Part shown: positions 26,805-36,769 of the stretch, in pieces
How the letters are laid out: every line of letters starts with the position of its first letter
How positions within the stretch are numbered: the first letter of the stretch is position 1
Assembly (NCBI RefSeq): GCF_030758345.1
Contig: NZ_JAVAMO010000001.1
Span: forward strand, 1,240,001-1,304,000
Length of the DNA: 64,000 bases
Direction: 5' to 3'
DNA from: Ruegeria discodermiae
GTDB lineage: Bacteria > Pseudomonadota > Alphaproteobacteria > Rhodobacterales > Rhodobacteraceae
The notes under the pieces: model-generated
The model's input: only the letters and a program-made list of their open reading frames with translations
What the model was told of the DNA's origin: nothing
Database searches by the model: none
Made by a program: the position numbers and the translations under genes

Positions 26805-26996
26805 GATTACCCCCTCCCCGCGGGTACTCAGAATCCCTTGGCTACGACTATATCTGGACAAATGCAAAGGTTGAACCGCAATATCGGGGCCTTCATTAAT
26901 ATCACAATTCGCGCTTTGGTGTTTCAACGCGATTGACTTTCGCCTGCCCGTGAAAGATTTTCCGGCAAGCAAAGAAAAAATTTCGAGGTTGAGGCG

Positions 26997-27935
26997 ATGA
27001 AGCGGTATTTGCTGACGGTAGCGGCGCTGTCTTTGGTGTCCGCATGCGGTTCGGGCGTGTTCACCGAGGACGGCACCGATGGCGGGGGGAGCGGCGAGAG
27101 CGGAGATACCGGCGCAACCGGTTTCATCGCGCCCGACGACATTGCCGGACAGCTTGATTCGGTCGTTTACAATCCCGGCGATCCCGCGACAGGCGAGCCC
27201 GCGACACTGGAGGTGACCGGCCTGCCCTTTGATGACGGTGATCTGTCTGCCGAGTATACCCGTGACGAATCTCTTGATGTTCCGGGTTTCCAAGCGTTCA
27301 CCGGCCAAGCCAGAAGCGGAAGCCGACACTACACGGTGTTGGTAAGTGAGCAGGACGGCATTCTCGTTGCAACATCCGGTTCCGGCTTTAGAGGGACGTT
27401 TTTTGGTGGCGCGAACTTCGCTCGCCAAAACACGTTTTCAAGGCCCAGAGACTCCGACCTCTCAGGACCCAACCCAACTGTCGGAAATGTTGAATATAGA
27501 GGCGCCTATGCCGGCGTCATCAATGCGGCAACCAATGGCGGACCAGGTGTGAGCCGCATCGTTCGTACATCGGGCGATATTTCTGTGACAGCTGACTTCA
27601 CTGACAATCAGGTCCAAGAAGGCACAATTACAAATCGGCGATTTGAAGACCCGGTTGTCATAGGAGACACTAGCGGTGGCATCATATCGCTGCCAGCGGG
27701 CACCGCTCTTGAAAACCTGAATTTCGAATCCACAACACTTGAGTCAAATGGCACATTCACCGGAAACGTACTGAACCTTGATCGCGACACTGTTGGTTCT
27801 TACGCTGGCGCCTTCGCCGGAGAGCGGGCACCTGCCGTAGGTGGCGTGATCCGCGCTGAAGGCCATATCGAAGCACTGGACAATGCCGAAGGGCCAACGA
27901 TTTTTGAGGATGGCGTCTTTACGGCGACGCGCTAA
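26997..27935 (+). CDS. Surface lipoprotein with TbpB-like beta-barrel domain
   Basis: 312-residue lipoprotein precursor. The signal peptide ends in the lipobox LVSAC (Cys17), followed by a Gly/Asp/Ser-rich linker (20-42). The C-terminal part shows GSYAGAFAGERAPAVGGVIRAEGH near 266-289, matching the repeat at the end of TbpB-type barrels (GxFxGpxAxExgGxF). The next gene encodes a Slam-like outer-membrane protein, the dedicated exporter of this class, so the protein is probably displayed outside the cell. The ligand (iron protein, heme or other) cannot be told. Confidence 0.75.
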   Translation: MKRYLLTVAALSLVSACGSGVFTEDGTDGGGSGESGDTGATGFIAPDDIAGQLDSVVYNPGDPATGEPATLEVTGLPFDDGDLSAEYTRDESLDVPGFQAFTGQARSGSRHYTVLVSEQDGILVATSGSGFRGTFFGGANFARQNTFSRPRDSDLSGPNPTVGNVEYRGAYAGVINAATNGGPGVSRIVRTSGDISVTADFTDNQVQEGTITNRRFEDPVVIGDTSGGIISLPAGTALENLNFESTTLESNGTFTGNVLNLDRDTVGSYAGAFAGERAPAVGGVIRAEGHIEALDNAEGPTIFEDGVFTATR

Positions 27936-27972
27936 TCCAATCGCGCCTTGGTTCAAAAGCACCGATCATTGC

Positions 27973-29361
27973 ATGCGCAAGCTGATATGTTTTCTGTTCT
28001 GCTTGATGCTTTTGCATTCTCATTCGTTACTGGCGCAGACCGAAAGCAGGGAATTGACGCTGGAGCAAGGATTTGCTCTGGCACTTCAGGCATTGCGCAG
28101 CGGGCAACCCGATGTAGCCCTGAAACTGTCAGACGCCTTGTTACAGGCCCGGCCACAAGACCCGGTTCTGCACTATTTGAAAGCCAACGCCCATGCCGAT
28201 CTGGGGCAGGCGCGCGAAGGCCGCAAAGCGGCTGCCCGGTCCTATCGGCTAGCGGAGCGGTCCGAGGACAAGTTTCAGGCGGCTCAACTGGCCTCACGCA
28301 TGGCGCTGGGGGCGCGGCAATATACGCTGTCGCAAATCTGGTTGCGCCGCACGGCGATCCACGCGCCGGATGACGAATCCGAACGCCTGATCGCACAGGA
28401 TTATCGGGTGCTGCGGCAGGTGAACCCCTGGGCTTTCCGGCTGCGCGGGGAACTCAGCCCGTCGGACAATGTGAACGGCGGCGCCGACACGTCCCTGCAG
28501 ATCATCGACGGGGTGCCGGTGCAGGGCCAGTTGAGTGGCGGCGCGCAAGCCCTGTCCGGGCTGATTGCCTCTGTCGACTTGGCACTGACCTACCGATTGC
28601 GCCAGACCCGGAACAGCCGCACTACGCTTGGCAGCCGTGTCTATGTACAGAGAGTCAAGCTGTCCTCTTCTGCCAAGGATCAGGCCCCCGAATTTGACGA
28701 GTCAGAACTGGATTCGACCTTTGCAGAACTGTCTTTCCGGCATCTCTTCGCGATTGGAAAATCCGAGAAGGGTGGCAGCGCGTCGGTCGGTTTCGCTACA
28801 GGCTCCTCCTATTGGGGCGGCGAACGGGCCTATAATTTCGCGCGGATCAGCGGCGACCGGACCTGGCGTCTGGCGAAGGGTGCACAGGTTCGATTTGGCG
28901 GGCTGGCCGAAACCCGGTTCGCCGAGCGGTTCGGGACCAATGATTCCAATATTCTGGGTCTGGGCGGCTATCTGACCAAACCGCTGAAAAACGGCGATAG
29001 GCTGTCGCTGGACCTGGCCTTTCGCAACACGAACGCACGCCTGGACAATGGCACCTTCTATTCTGCCTCGATGCGCATCGCCTATGGCATTGGCAAGCCG
29101 GTCGGTCCGGTGCTGATCGACACCGGGCTGGTGCTAGGATATTCCCACTATCCCCGGTTCCTGTCAGCCGGGTTTATTGAAGTACCGGGCGGGCGCACCG
29201 ACAAGTCGATCTATGGCGATGTCAGCTTTTTCTTTCATCGCTATGATTATGCAGGATTTGCCCCGGTGCTGCGGCTGCGAACCGGTAAGCGGTCTTCGAA
29301 TGACAGCCGTTACGACATCTCCGAGACCTCACTGTCACTGGGAATTGAATCAACCTTCTGA
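27973..29361 (+). CDS. Slam-like outer-membrane protein (DUF560)
   Basis: 462 residues. A signal peptide (1-21, ending LLAQ) is followed by a TPR-like helical part (about 28-150: GFALALQALRSGQPDVALKLSDALLQARP, then DPVLHYLKANAHADLGQ) and a beta-barrel (about 165-462) with alternating aromatic strands, ending in Phe. This is the architecture of surface lipoprotein assembly modifiers. It lies 37 bases after the TbpB-like lipoprotein gene. I start at MRKLICFL because it begins the signal peptide; no good ribosome site is visible, so coupling to the preceding gene is possible. Confidence 0.8.
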   Translation: MRKLICFLFCLMLLHSHSLLAQTESRELTLEQGFALALQALRSGQPDVALKLSDALLQARPQDPVLHYLKANAHADLGQAREGRKAAARSYRLAERSEDKFQAAQLASRMALGARQYTLSQIWLRRTAIHAPDDESERLIAQDYRVLRQVNPWAFRLRGELSPSDNVNGGADTSLQIIDGVPVQGQLSGGAQALSGLIASVDLALTYRLRQTRNSRTTLGSRVYVQRVKLSSSAKDQAPEFDESELDSTFAELSFRHLFAIGKSEKGGSASVGFATGSSYWGGERAYNFARISGDRTWRLAKGAQVRFGGLAETRFAERFGTNDSNILGLGGYLTKPLKNGDRLSLDLAFRNTNARLDNGTFYSASMRIAYGIGKPVGPVLIDTGLVLGYSHYPRFLSAGFIEVPGGRTDKSIYGDVSFFFHRYDYAGFAPVLRLRTGKRSSNDSRYDISETSLSLGIESTF

Positions 29362-29422
29362 CTTGCTCTGGTCCTTTGTCGCGTTAGCGCTAAGCTACAG
29401 CCAATCGCAAAGGAGTTTCCCG

Positions 29423-29851
29423 ATGAGTCTGACCTACCTGCACACCATGGTTCGCGTGAAGGACCTGGAAAAATCGATGGCCTTCTACGAATTGCTCGGC
29501 CTCAAGGAGACGCGCCGCTACGAAAGCGAGCAGGGGCGGTTCTCGCTGATCTTCATGGCCCCTCCCGGTCAGGAGGAGGCACCGATTGAGCTGACTTATA
29601 ACTGGGACGGCGACGACAAACTGCCCAGCGACAGCCGCCATTTCGGACATCTGGCTTATGGTGTCGACAACATCTATGAGGCCTGCCAGCACCTGATGGA
29701 CAATGGCGTGACGATCAACCGGCCCCCGCGCGATGGCCGTATGGCGTTTGTGCGCTCGCCCGACAACATCTCGGTCGAACTGCTGCAAAAGGGCGATTCT
29801 CTGCCTGCGGCCGAGCCGTGGGAAAGCATGGAAAACACCGGCCATTGGTGA
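29423..29851 (+). CDS. gloA: Lactoylglutathione lyase (glyoxalase I)
   Basis: 142-residue VOC enzyme that detoxifies methylglyoxal-glutathione hemithioacetal. MSLTYLHTMVRVKDLEKSMAFY holds the first metal His (His7), IELTYNW the first Glu, FGHLAYGV the second His, and SVELLQKG the catalytic Glu, so all four metal ligands are present. AGGAG stands seven bases before the ATG. Its stop overlaps the start of the DUF1194 gene (GTGA). Confidence 0.92.
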   Translation: MSLTYLHTMVRVKDLEKSMAFYELLGLKETRRYESEQGRFSLIFMAPPGQEEAPIELTYNWDGDDKLPSDSRHFGHLAYGVDNIYEACQHLMDNGVTINRPPRDGRMAFVRSPDNISVELLQKGDSLPAAEPWESMENTGHW

Positions 29852-30596
29852 TCCGCGCACTGGCGCTGATTGCGACCTGTCTGGCGGCCACCAGTGGCGC
29901 CGCCCAATGTCGGCAGGCGCTGGCGCTGGGGCTCGATGTCTCAGGCTCGGTCGACGCTCAGGAATACCGGATGCAATTGGACGGGCTGGCCAATGCGCTG
30001 GCCCATCCCGAGGTGATGGCGCTTTTGACTGCGCAACCGGCGGCACCTGTGCGGATTGCGATCTATGAATGGAGCGGTGAAAACGACCAGAGGCTGCTGC
30101 TGGAGTGGCGCGACATTCGCCATCGAACGGATCTGGACCAGATCACCGCAGACTGCGCGCCACCCAACGTGCGGAGGCAGACCCCGGCACCGCTGTCGGC
30201 GCGGCGATGCGGTTCGGAGCGGGCATGCTGGCGCAACAGGGCGAGTGCAGGAAACACACGCTGGATCTGTCCGGCGACGGCAAGCATAATCTCGGCCCGC
30301 ATCCCCGCGACGTTCAGGCAAACCTGATCGCCCAGGGTCTGACCGTCAATGGGTTGCTGATCGGGACCGATCCGAGATTCGGGCAAAACCGAAGATATGG
30401 CCAGATCGGCGAGTTATCGGCCTATTACCGCGCATGGGTTATTTTGGGCCCCGGCGCCTTTGTGGAAGTCGCGCTGGGGTTCGAAGAGTATGAGCAGGCA
30501 ATGGTGCGCAAGCTCAGACGCGAGTTGGAAGCACCGGCGATGTCCGCGATCCGTCCCGCACATCGCTTGGCGCTTCGTCGCCCTGCCCCTCAATAA
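29848..30596 (+). pseudogene. DUF1194 (VWA-like) protein gene with frameshift
   Basis: Begins with GTG overlapping the gloA stop. The first frame encodes a signal peptide (about 1-20), the MIDAS-like DVSGSVD and a VWA-type core up to about codon 102. Around 30150-30160 the family sequence jumps to another frame and continues with RAEADPGTAVGAAMRFGAGML, LDLSGDGKHN and a normal C-terminus to 30596. One missing base near GCAGACTGCGC explains it. Either a real frameshift mutation or a base-calling error. Family function unknown, probably periplasmic. Confidence 0.75.
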
Positions 30597-31087
30597 ATGT
30601 AGCGGATCTGGTCGGTCCAGTAGCGTTCAACCCGGCGCAGCGAACTTGTGATATCCTCGATCCCCTCCATGCCCAGCACTCCCTTGTGCTGCAATCCCAC
30701 TGCATGGCGAGCAAAAAGATCGGCCACGATGTTGCGAATCTCGCGCCCGCGCTGGGTCAGGCGGACCCGAACCGAGCGGCGGTCGATCTCGCAGCGTTGA
30801 TGGTGCATATAGCCCATTTCGACCAGTTTCTTGAGGTTGTAGCTGACATTGCTGCCCTGATAGTAGCCCCGGCTTTTCAATTCGCCCGCCGTGACCTCGT
30901 TATCCCCGATATTGAACAAGAGCAGCGCCTGCACTGCGTTGATCTCCAGCACACCGACCCGCTCGAACTCGTCCTTGATCACATCGAGCAGCAGCCGGTG
31001 CAGCCGTTCGACAAGCGCGAGCGCTTCAAGGTAGGTGGTCATGTACCCCTTGCCGTCCTCGCTGCTGATCTGTGTTTCGATACTCAT
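30590..31087 (-). CDS. MarR-family transcriptional regulator
   Basis: 165 residues with a winged helix-turn-helix: NEVTAGELKSRGYYQGSNVSYNLKKLVEMGYMHHQ as DNA-binding region and DRRSVRVRLTQRG as wing. The N-terminal and C-terminal helices form the dimer interface. Resembles LdtR-type regulators of alphaproteobacteria, an uncertain comparison. The start MSIETQ is chosen because GGAG lies six bases before that ATG. Convergent with DUF1194, overlapping by seven bases. Confidence 0.88.
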   Translation of the reverse strand: MSIETQISSEDGKGYMTTYLEALALVERLHRLLLDVIKDEFERVGVLEINAVQALLLFNIGDNEVTAGELKSRGYYQGSNVSYNLKKLVEMGYMHHQRCEIDRRSVRVRLTQRGREIRNIVADLFARHAVGLQHKGVLGMEGIEDITSSLRRVERYWTDQIRYIY

Positions 31088-31161
31088 CCGTTTCTCCGAC
31101 TCGCTTGCTTTTGACAAGAGTGACCGGAAAAGCCGAACAATCAGTTAAGGGGTATTTTCGT

Positions 31162-31419
31162 CTATTTTTGGAAGGTTTGCGCGATTTCAGAGATCATCTG
31201 ACCATAAGGCGCCGGTACGCTGGCCCGCCCCGTAACCCATTGATAGAGGTCCTGATCATTCTCGTGCAGAAGCTGGTCATAGAGATCCAGCGCCGCCGCA
31301 TCAAGCTGCGCCAGATTGGCGTCGGCATAGGCGCTCAGGATCAGATCCATCTCTTTGATACCGCGCCGCATCGAGCGCATCTTCAGCCGCTTGAGGCGAT
31401 GCGCGTGGGGCTCGCTCAC
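31162..31419 (-). CDS. sdhE: FAD assembly factor SdhE
   Basis: 85-residue protein that helps attach FAD to succinate dehydrogenase. The RSMRRGIKEMDLIL segment (15-28) carries the RGxxE motif of the family, followed by the helical DLYDQLLHENDQDLYQWVTG region. Overlaps the upstream XRE regulator stop by ATGA. Confidence 0.93.
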   Translation of the reverse strand: MSEPHAHRLKRLKMRSMRRGIKEMDLILSAYADANLAQLDAAALDLYDQLLHENDQDLYQWVTGRASVPAPYGQMISEIAQTFQK

Positions 31420-31811
31420 GCGCGCAACTCCGCCAGACCGCGCAGTTTCTTTTCCAGCCGCGCGGCGCGTTCGGTCAGCCCGCGCATCTCGCCCCGGATT
31501 GCGCGCAGCTCGCCCACCAGAGAGGTCAGCTCGCCATCGGTCTCACCTTCTTCGACAGGCGCATCCATGCCCTCGCCCTCGCCGGTCAGCAGCCACATGA
31601 TCGAGACATTCAGCAGCCCCGCCATCATCGACAGCTTGTTGGCACGCGGTTCGGCCAGATCATCCTCCCATGAGACGATCGTGGCCTTCTTGACACCGAT
31701 GCGACGCGCGAGCTGGGTCTGGGTCATGCCTGCCGCTTCACGCGCGCCGGCAACGCGATCGCCGAAGGTCGCCGCTTCCGGGCCGTACCAGTCAATTGTT
31801 TCATTGTTCAT
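31416..31811 (-). CDS. XRE-family helix-turn-helix regulator
   Basis: 131 residues. HTH_3 domain at about 17-75 (FGDRVAGAREAAGMTQTQLARRIGVKKATIVSWE), then a linker and a C-terminal coiled coil (GELRAIRGEMRGLTERAARLEKKL). Probably a dimeric regulator. It is coupled to sdhE by a four-base overlap and divergent from the aspartate aminotransferase gene. Targets unknown. Confidence 0.88.
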   Translation of the reverse strand: MNNETIDWYGPEAATFGDRVAGAREAAGMTQTQLARRIGVKKATIVSWEDDLAEPRANKLSMMAGLLNVSIMWLLTGEGEGMDAPVEEGETDGELTSLVGELRAIRGEMRGLTERAARLEKKLRGLAELRA

Positions 31812-31859
31812 CAGCGCATGTCCTTCATCGCTTGATCGCGGGCTGGGCGCACCCTATGA

Positions 31860-33095
<1,236 letters not shown>

Positions 33096-33108
33096 ATTAG
33101 GAGCAGGC

Positions 33109-33522
33109 ATGTCCGCCGAACTGCCCGACTATTACTTCCGTGTCCGCGAAAACGGGGCCGTTGTGTTCCGCGTGGACACGGAAAACCGCCAGCGCCGGAT
33201 CGAGATGGACCAGATCGCGGTGGTCAATATCCGCAACGGCGAGATCAAGCCGCACGGGCAGCGGGAACTATCCGAGCAGGACCTGCAGGAAATCCGAACC
33301 TGGATGGCCGCACGCGCCGACCTGCTGGCCAGCCGTGATATCGATGACATCCACCGCGCCGTCGACCACCTGAACCTGACCACGCAATGGGCCCAATCCA
33401 AAGCCAGCGCGGCCCAACTCGAAGAAGTAACCGACACCCTGCTGCTCGCCATGCACGACCTGCGCTCGGTCCTGGTACGCAAAAAGGCCGACCGTTTGAT
33501 GGGCAAAGGGCGATCAGAGTGA
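33109..33522 (+). CDS. Conserved hypothetical protein
   Basis: 137 residues, soluble, with an N-terminal beta-rich part (YYFRVRENGAVVFRVDTENRQRRIEM) and a helical C-terminal half (LSEQDLQEIRTWMAARADLL, LEEVTDTLLLAMHDLRSVLV). It lies 13 bases after the aminotransferase and is likely co-transcribed. I know no function; the codon use and composition match neighbouring genes, so it is a real resident gene. Confidence 0.75.
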   Translation: MSAELPDYYFRVRENGAVVFRVDTENRQRRIEMDQIAVVNIRNGEIKPHGQRELSEQDLQEIRTWMAARADLLASRDIDDIHRAVDHLNLTTQWAQSKASAAQLEEVTDTLLLAMHDLRSVLVRKKADRLMGKGRSE

Positions 33523-33636
33523 TCTGGGCCTTCTGAGATAGCAACCAAGCTACGGTTTTGGGAACCTTGGTCATCGACACTGGCGATGAGGTAAAACTGC
33601 CCCTGAGTCCGGCATTGCCCCACAAGAAGATACATT

Positions 33637-34407
33637 TCAGTAAGCGCTGCTTTGATCGAGTTCGCGGCTCAAATCCTCGGCCAGCCTGAAAAAACGCTTC
33701 CTGACATCTTCTGCATATGGGTTTGCGTTTTCTATCGCATCGAATACCTCGGGCGCATCGTTTTGGACCATGGCGATGGACTCGGTCAGCAAGTCGAAAC
33801 TTCGCGTTGTGATCCGCGAGGGTAAAGGTCCCATGCTGGACAGCACTTTAGCGATCAGATGCGTCAAACCCTGCACCATCGCAGCATCCCGGTCGTGTTC
33901 ATCGGGTGAGGTCACGATAACGCGCAGACACAGAGCTTTGCGCAAGAAGCTCGCAAGACGCAAATGACGTTGGCCCCGGATTGGACAAATCGCGATTTTG
34001 AGACCTCGAATGCCGTCGCGCGCGCTTTGCGGGCCAAACAGCGGATGAGTGGCGATTATCTCGACATTATCCGGGAGCACCCTGTTCATCATTTGCGCGG
34101 TTAGTACCTTCACCGAACCTACATCGACAACGAGCGTTCCGGGCCGACAGGCATTTGCAATCGAAGTCAGCACGTTCTCAAAGCTGGAAACAGGTGAAGC
34201 GATCACAACGACATCGCATCGCGCGGCACCTTCAATGGATGTCAATTTCACTCCATACTTCGATGCGATCGGATCAAGATCAGGCGACGGATCATATGCA
34301 AAGAGCTTGAAGTAGGGTCTTAGATGCTCTGCAATCAGACGCCCAAATGCGCCGAAACCGATGATCCCAACGGTTTCCGGTTTGGTTGCCCGGGTCTGCG
34401 TGTTCAT
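33637..34407 (-). CDS. Prephenate/arogenate dehydrogenase family protein
   Basis: 256-residue NAD(P)-dependent enzyme of the TyrA family. The Rossmann motif GIIGFGAFGRLIAEHL is at about 14-29, followed by CDVVVIASPVSSFENVL and IATHPLFGPQSARDG, the region containing the conserved HPxxGP motif. TyrA enzymes make hydroxyphenylpyruvate or tyrosine. It is a little short and lower in GC than its surroundings, so a specialised paralogue (secondary metabolism) is possible. Confidence 0.82.
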   Translation of the reverse strand: MNTQTRATKPETVGIIGFGAFGRLIAEHLRPYFKLFAYDPSPDLDPIASKYGVKLTSIEGAARCDVVVIASPVSSFENVLTSIANACRPGTLVVDVGSVKVLTAQMMNRVLPDNVEIIATHPLFGPQSARDGIRGLKIAICPIRGQRHLRLASFLRKALCLRVIVTSPDEHDRDAAMVQGLTHLIAKVLSSMGPLPSRITTRSFDLLTESIAMVQNDAPEVFDAIENANPYAEDVRKRFFRLAEDLSRELDQSSAY

Positions 34408-34667
34408 GGGTATGACCTCCGATTTGCCGCCCGGCGCGAGGTCCTGTGTTGTGAAGACCGCTGTCAGGCAGCGGATAATTCACGATAAAAACTCCGCAGC
34501 TATGCTAGCAACGGATAATAGTCTGTTACGATGAAGACATGTTTTTTCATGAACAACGGCCTAGCGCTCAAGGCGGTCTCAAGTCAACCACCTGAAGCAC
34601 GACGAAGCATTCAATTGCGAGGTGATCTTGGCGGACATAATCCCCAACTCGATGTCCGCCCGAAACC

Positions 34668-36029
34668 TCACGCCAACGCCCCGACCCTGTTGATCGTCCG
34701 GCCCCAGAATCGCGCCATCAGCAGCACTGCCGCACAGGCGAGGCCGAGGACGAGCCCGCTCCAGACGCCAACGCCGCCCCAGCCCATCTGAAAGCCCAGA
34801 ATGTAGGAAGCGGGGATGCCGACCAACCAGTAACTGAGCGCCGCGATCACCATCGGGCCGGTGGTGTCCTGGACCCCACGCAACACGCCCAGCGCGATCA
34901 CCTGAGCGCCATCCACGGTCTGGAACAGTGCCGCCACGGCCAGCAGCCCGGTGCCGATCAGCAGGATCTGCCCACGCTGTGGATCGTCGGATTCCATGAA
35001 TAGCGAAATCAACTGCTCGGGAAAGACCAGGAACAGCATCACCGCCACAGCAGAAATCATAAGCGACATGATCGTGACGACCAGGGCTCCACGCGCCAGA
35101 TGGGCACGGTCCTTGCGGCCATAGGCGTTGCCCGCCCGGATTGTCGCCGCATTGCTCAGCCCCAGATGCACCATGAAGGTGGCCGAGGCCAGTTGCAGCG
35201 CGATGCCATGTGCGGCCAGCGGTATCGCCCCCAGCCAGCCCATCATCACGGCGGAAGAGGCAAACATCGTCACCTCGCTCAGCATGGTCAGGCCGATGGG
35301 CACACCCAGCCGGAAGACCCGCGCGAACATCTCCCAGTCAGGCCGCCAGAAGCGGCGGAACAGCTCATGCTCGGGCAGGACCCGCACCGCATAGACCACC
35401 ACGGCCAGTAGCGAGACCATCTGCGTGACAACCGAGGCGATGGCGGCGCCGGTCACGCCAAGCTCGGGCGCGCCCCAATTGCCGAAGATCAGCGCGTAAT
35501 TGGTCAGGCCATTGGTGATGGCTGCAGCAATCGTGATCCAGAACACGATCTGCGTGCGTTCCAGCGCCGCCAGATAAGACTTCAACACCATCACCAGCAG
35601 TGCAGGCAGCAGGCCCCAGCCCGCAACCCGCAGATAGGTCGCGGCGGTCTCGGCCACCGCGGGCTCCTGCCCCATCAGCAGAAGGATCGGATAGGACCAC
35701 CACAAGAGCGGCGAGGCGATCGCAAAGAACAGCAGCGACAGCCACAGCCCCATCCGCGTGACGCGGCGGATGCTGGTCTCGTCTTCTTCGGCGGCGGCGG
35801 TGGCGACCATCGGCATCACGGCCATGGCAAAACCCGCGCCCAGCAGAAACAGCACGAAGAAATAGCTACCGCCCAGCGTGACCGCAGCCAGCGCCTGAAC
35901 CCCGTACCAGCCCAGCATGACAGTATCGGTCAGGCCGATGGCAAATTGCGCCAGATGCCCGCCGATCAGCGGCAGCCCAAGCAGGGCAATCGCGCGTACA
36001 TGGCCGCCATATGTCATTGTGGGACTCAT
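34668..36029 (-). CDS. MATE-family multidrug efflux transporter
   Basis: 453-residue inner-membrane protein with 12 predicted segments in two homologous halves. The N-terminal GGHLAQFAIGLTDTVMLGWYG and the second-half NAATIRAGNAYGRKD carry the MatE repeat character. Exports cationic compounds by Na+ or H+ antiport (NorM group). Independent of its neighbours. Confidence 0.9.
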   Translation of the reverse strand: MSPTMTYGGHVRAIALLGLPLIGGHLAQFAIGLTDTVMLGWYGVQALAAVTLGGSYFFVLFLLGAGFAMAVMPMVATAAAEEDETSIRRVTRMGLWLSLLFFAIASPLLWWSYPILLLMGQEPAVAETAATYLRVAGWGLLPALLVMVLKSYLAALERTQIVFWITIAAAITNGLTNYALIFGNWGAPELGVTGAAIASVVTQMVSLLAVVVYAVRVLPEHELFRRFWRPDWEMFARVFRLGVPIGLTMLSEVTMFASSAVMMGWLGAIPLAAHGIALQLASATFMVHLGLSNAATIRAGNAYGRKDRAHLARGALVVTIMSLMISAVAVMLFLVFPEQLISLFMESDDPQRGQILLIGTGLLAVAALFQTVDGAQVIALGVLRGVQDTTGPMVIAALSYWLVGIPASYILGFQMGWGGVGVWSGLVLGLACAAVLLMARFWGRTINRVGALA

Positions 36030-36124
36030 CCGACAGCCATATGGCGGGCCTTTGCCACTTGCAAGAGACAGGATGACACCCGCACAGTCGGATCAGCATT
36101 TGATCGCTGAGACCGGAGGCCCCG

Positions 36125-36766
36125 ATGTCAGACCCATTCGACACGCTCATTCCCGACGCCCGCCGTTTTCTGTCGGAACTGGCCGACAACAATACGCGCG
36201 ACTGGTTTCTGGAGCATAAGCCAAGCTACGAGGAATAGATGAAAGCGCCTGCGCTGGCGCTCCTCGATATCGTCGCCGCAGATCTTGGTCCGGGGACCGA
36301 GACCAAGCTTTTCCGCCCGCACCGCGATGTGCGCTTTTCCAAGGACAAGACGCCTTATCACACCCATCTGCATATGCTCTGGTCGCTGCCCACAGACAGC
36401 AAGCCGTGCCCGGCGCTGTTTTTCGGGATCGGGCTGGGTTATGTCAGCGTCGGGGCCGGTGTCATGGGGTTCGACAAGACGGCCCTGCCCGTCTGGCGGG
36501 CCGCTGTGGATGGCGATCACGGAGCGAATCTGCAGGCGGAACTGGACCGCCTCACAGCCCTTGGCATGCGGATCGGCGACCCGGAACTCAAGCGCGTGCC
36601 CGCCCCATACGACAAGGACCACATTCAGGGCACGTTGCTGCGTCGCAAATCCCTGAGCGTCTGGCATGATCTGGAAGAGGCAGAATCTGCCTCTCCGCTC
36701 ACCGCCATCCGCGCCACTCACCAAAAGCTCAGGCCTTTGCTGGACAGATTCGAGGCGATCTTCTGA
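36125..36766 (+). pseudogene. DUF2461 family gene with in-frame amber codon
   Basis: A DUF2461-type reading frame starts at ATG 36125 (MSDPFDTLIPDARRFL, then the family motif NNTRDWFLEHKPSYEE), hits TAG at 36236-36238, and continues without frame change from ATG 36239 (MKAPALALLDIVAADL, FRPHRDVRFSKDKTPYHTH) to 36766. The stop replaces a residue inside the conserved N-terminal motif. GAGG five bases before the second ATG could allow re-initiation of a 175-residue product lacking 38 residues. Either a nonsense mutation, a sequence error or unusual decoding. Confidence 0.75.
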
Positions 36767-36769
36767 GCC

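Noticed and set aside
26805-27428. Long upstream extension of the 66-residue minus-strand gene
   Set aside because: Antisense to the lipoprotein gene, and a strong ribosome site is present at 26804.
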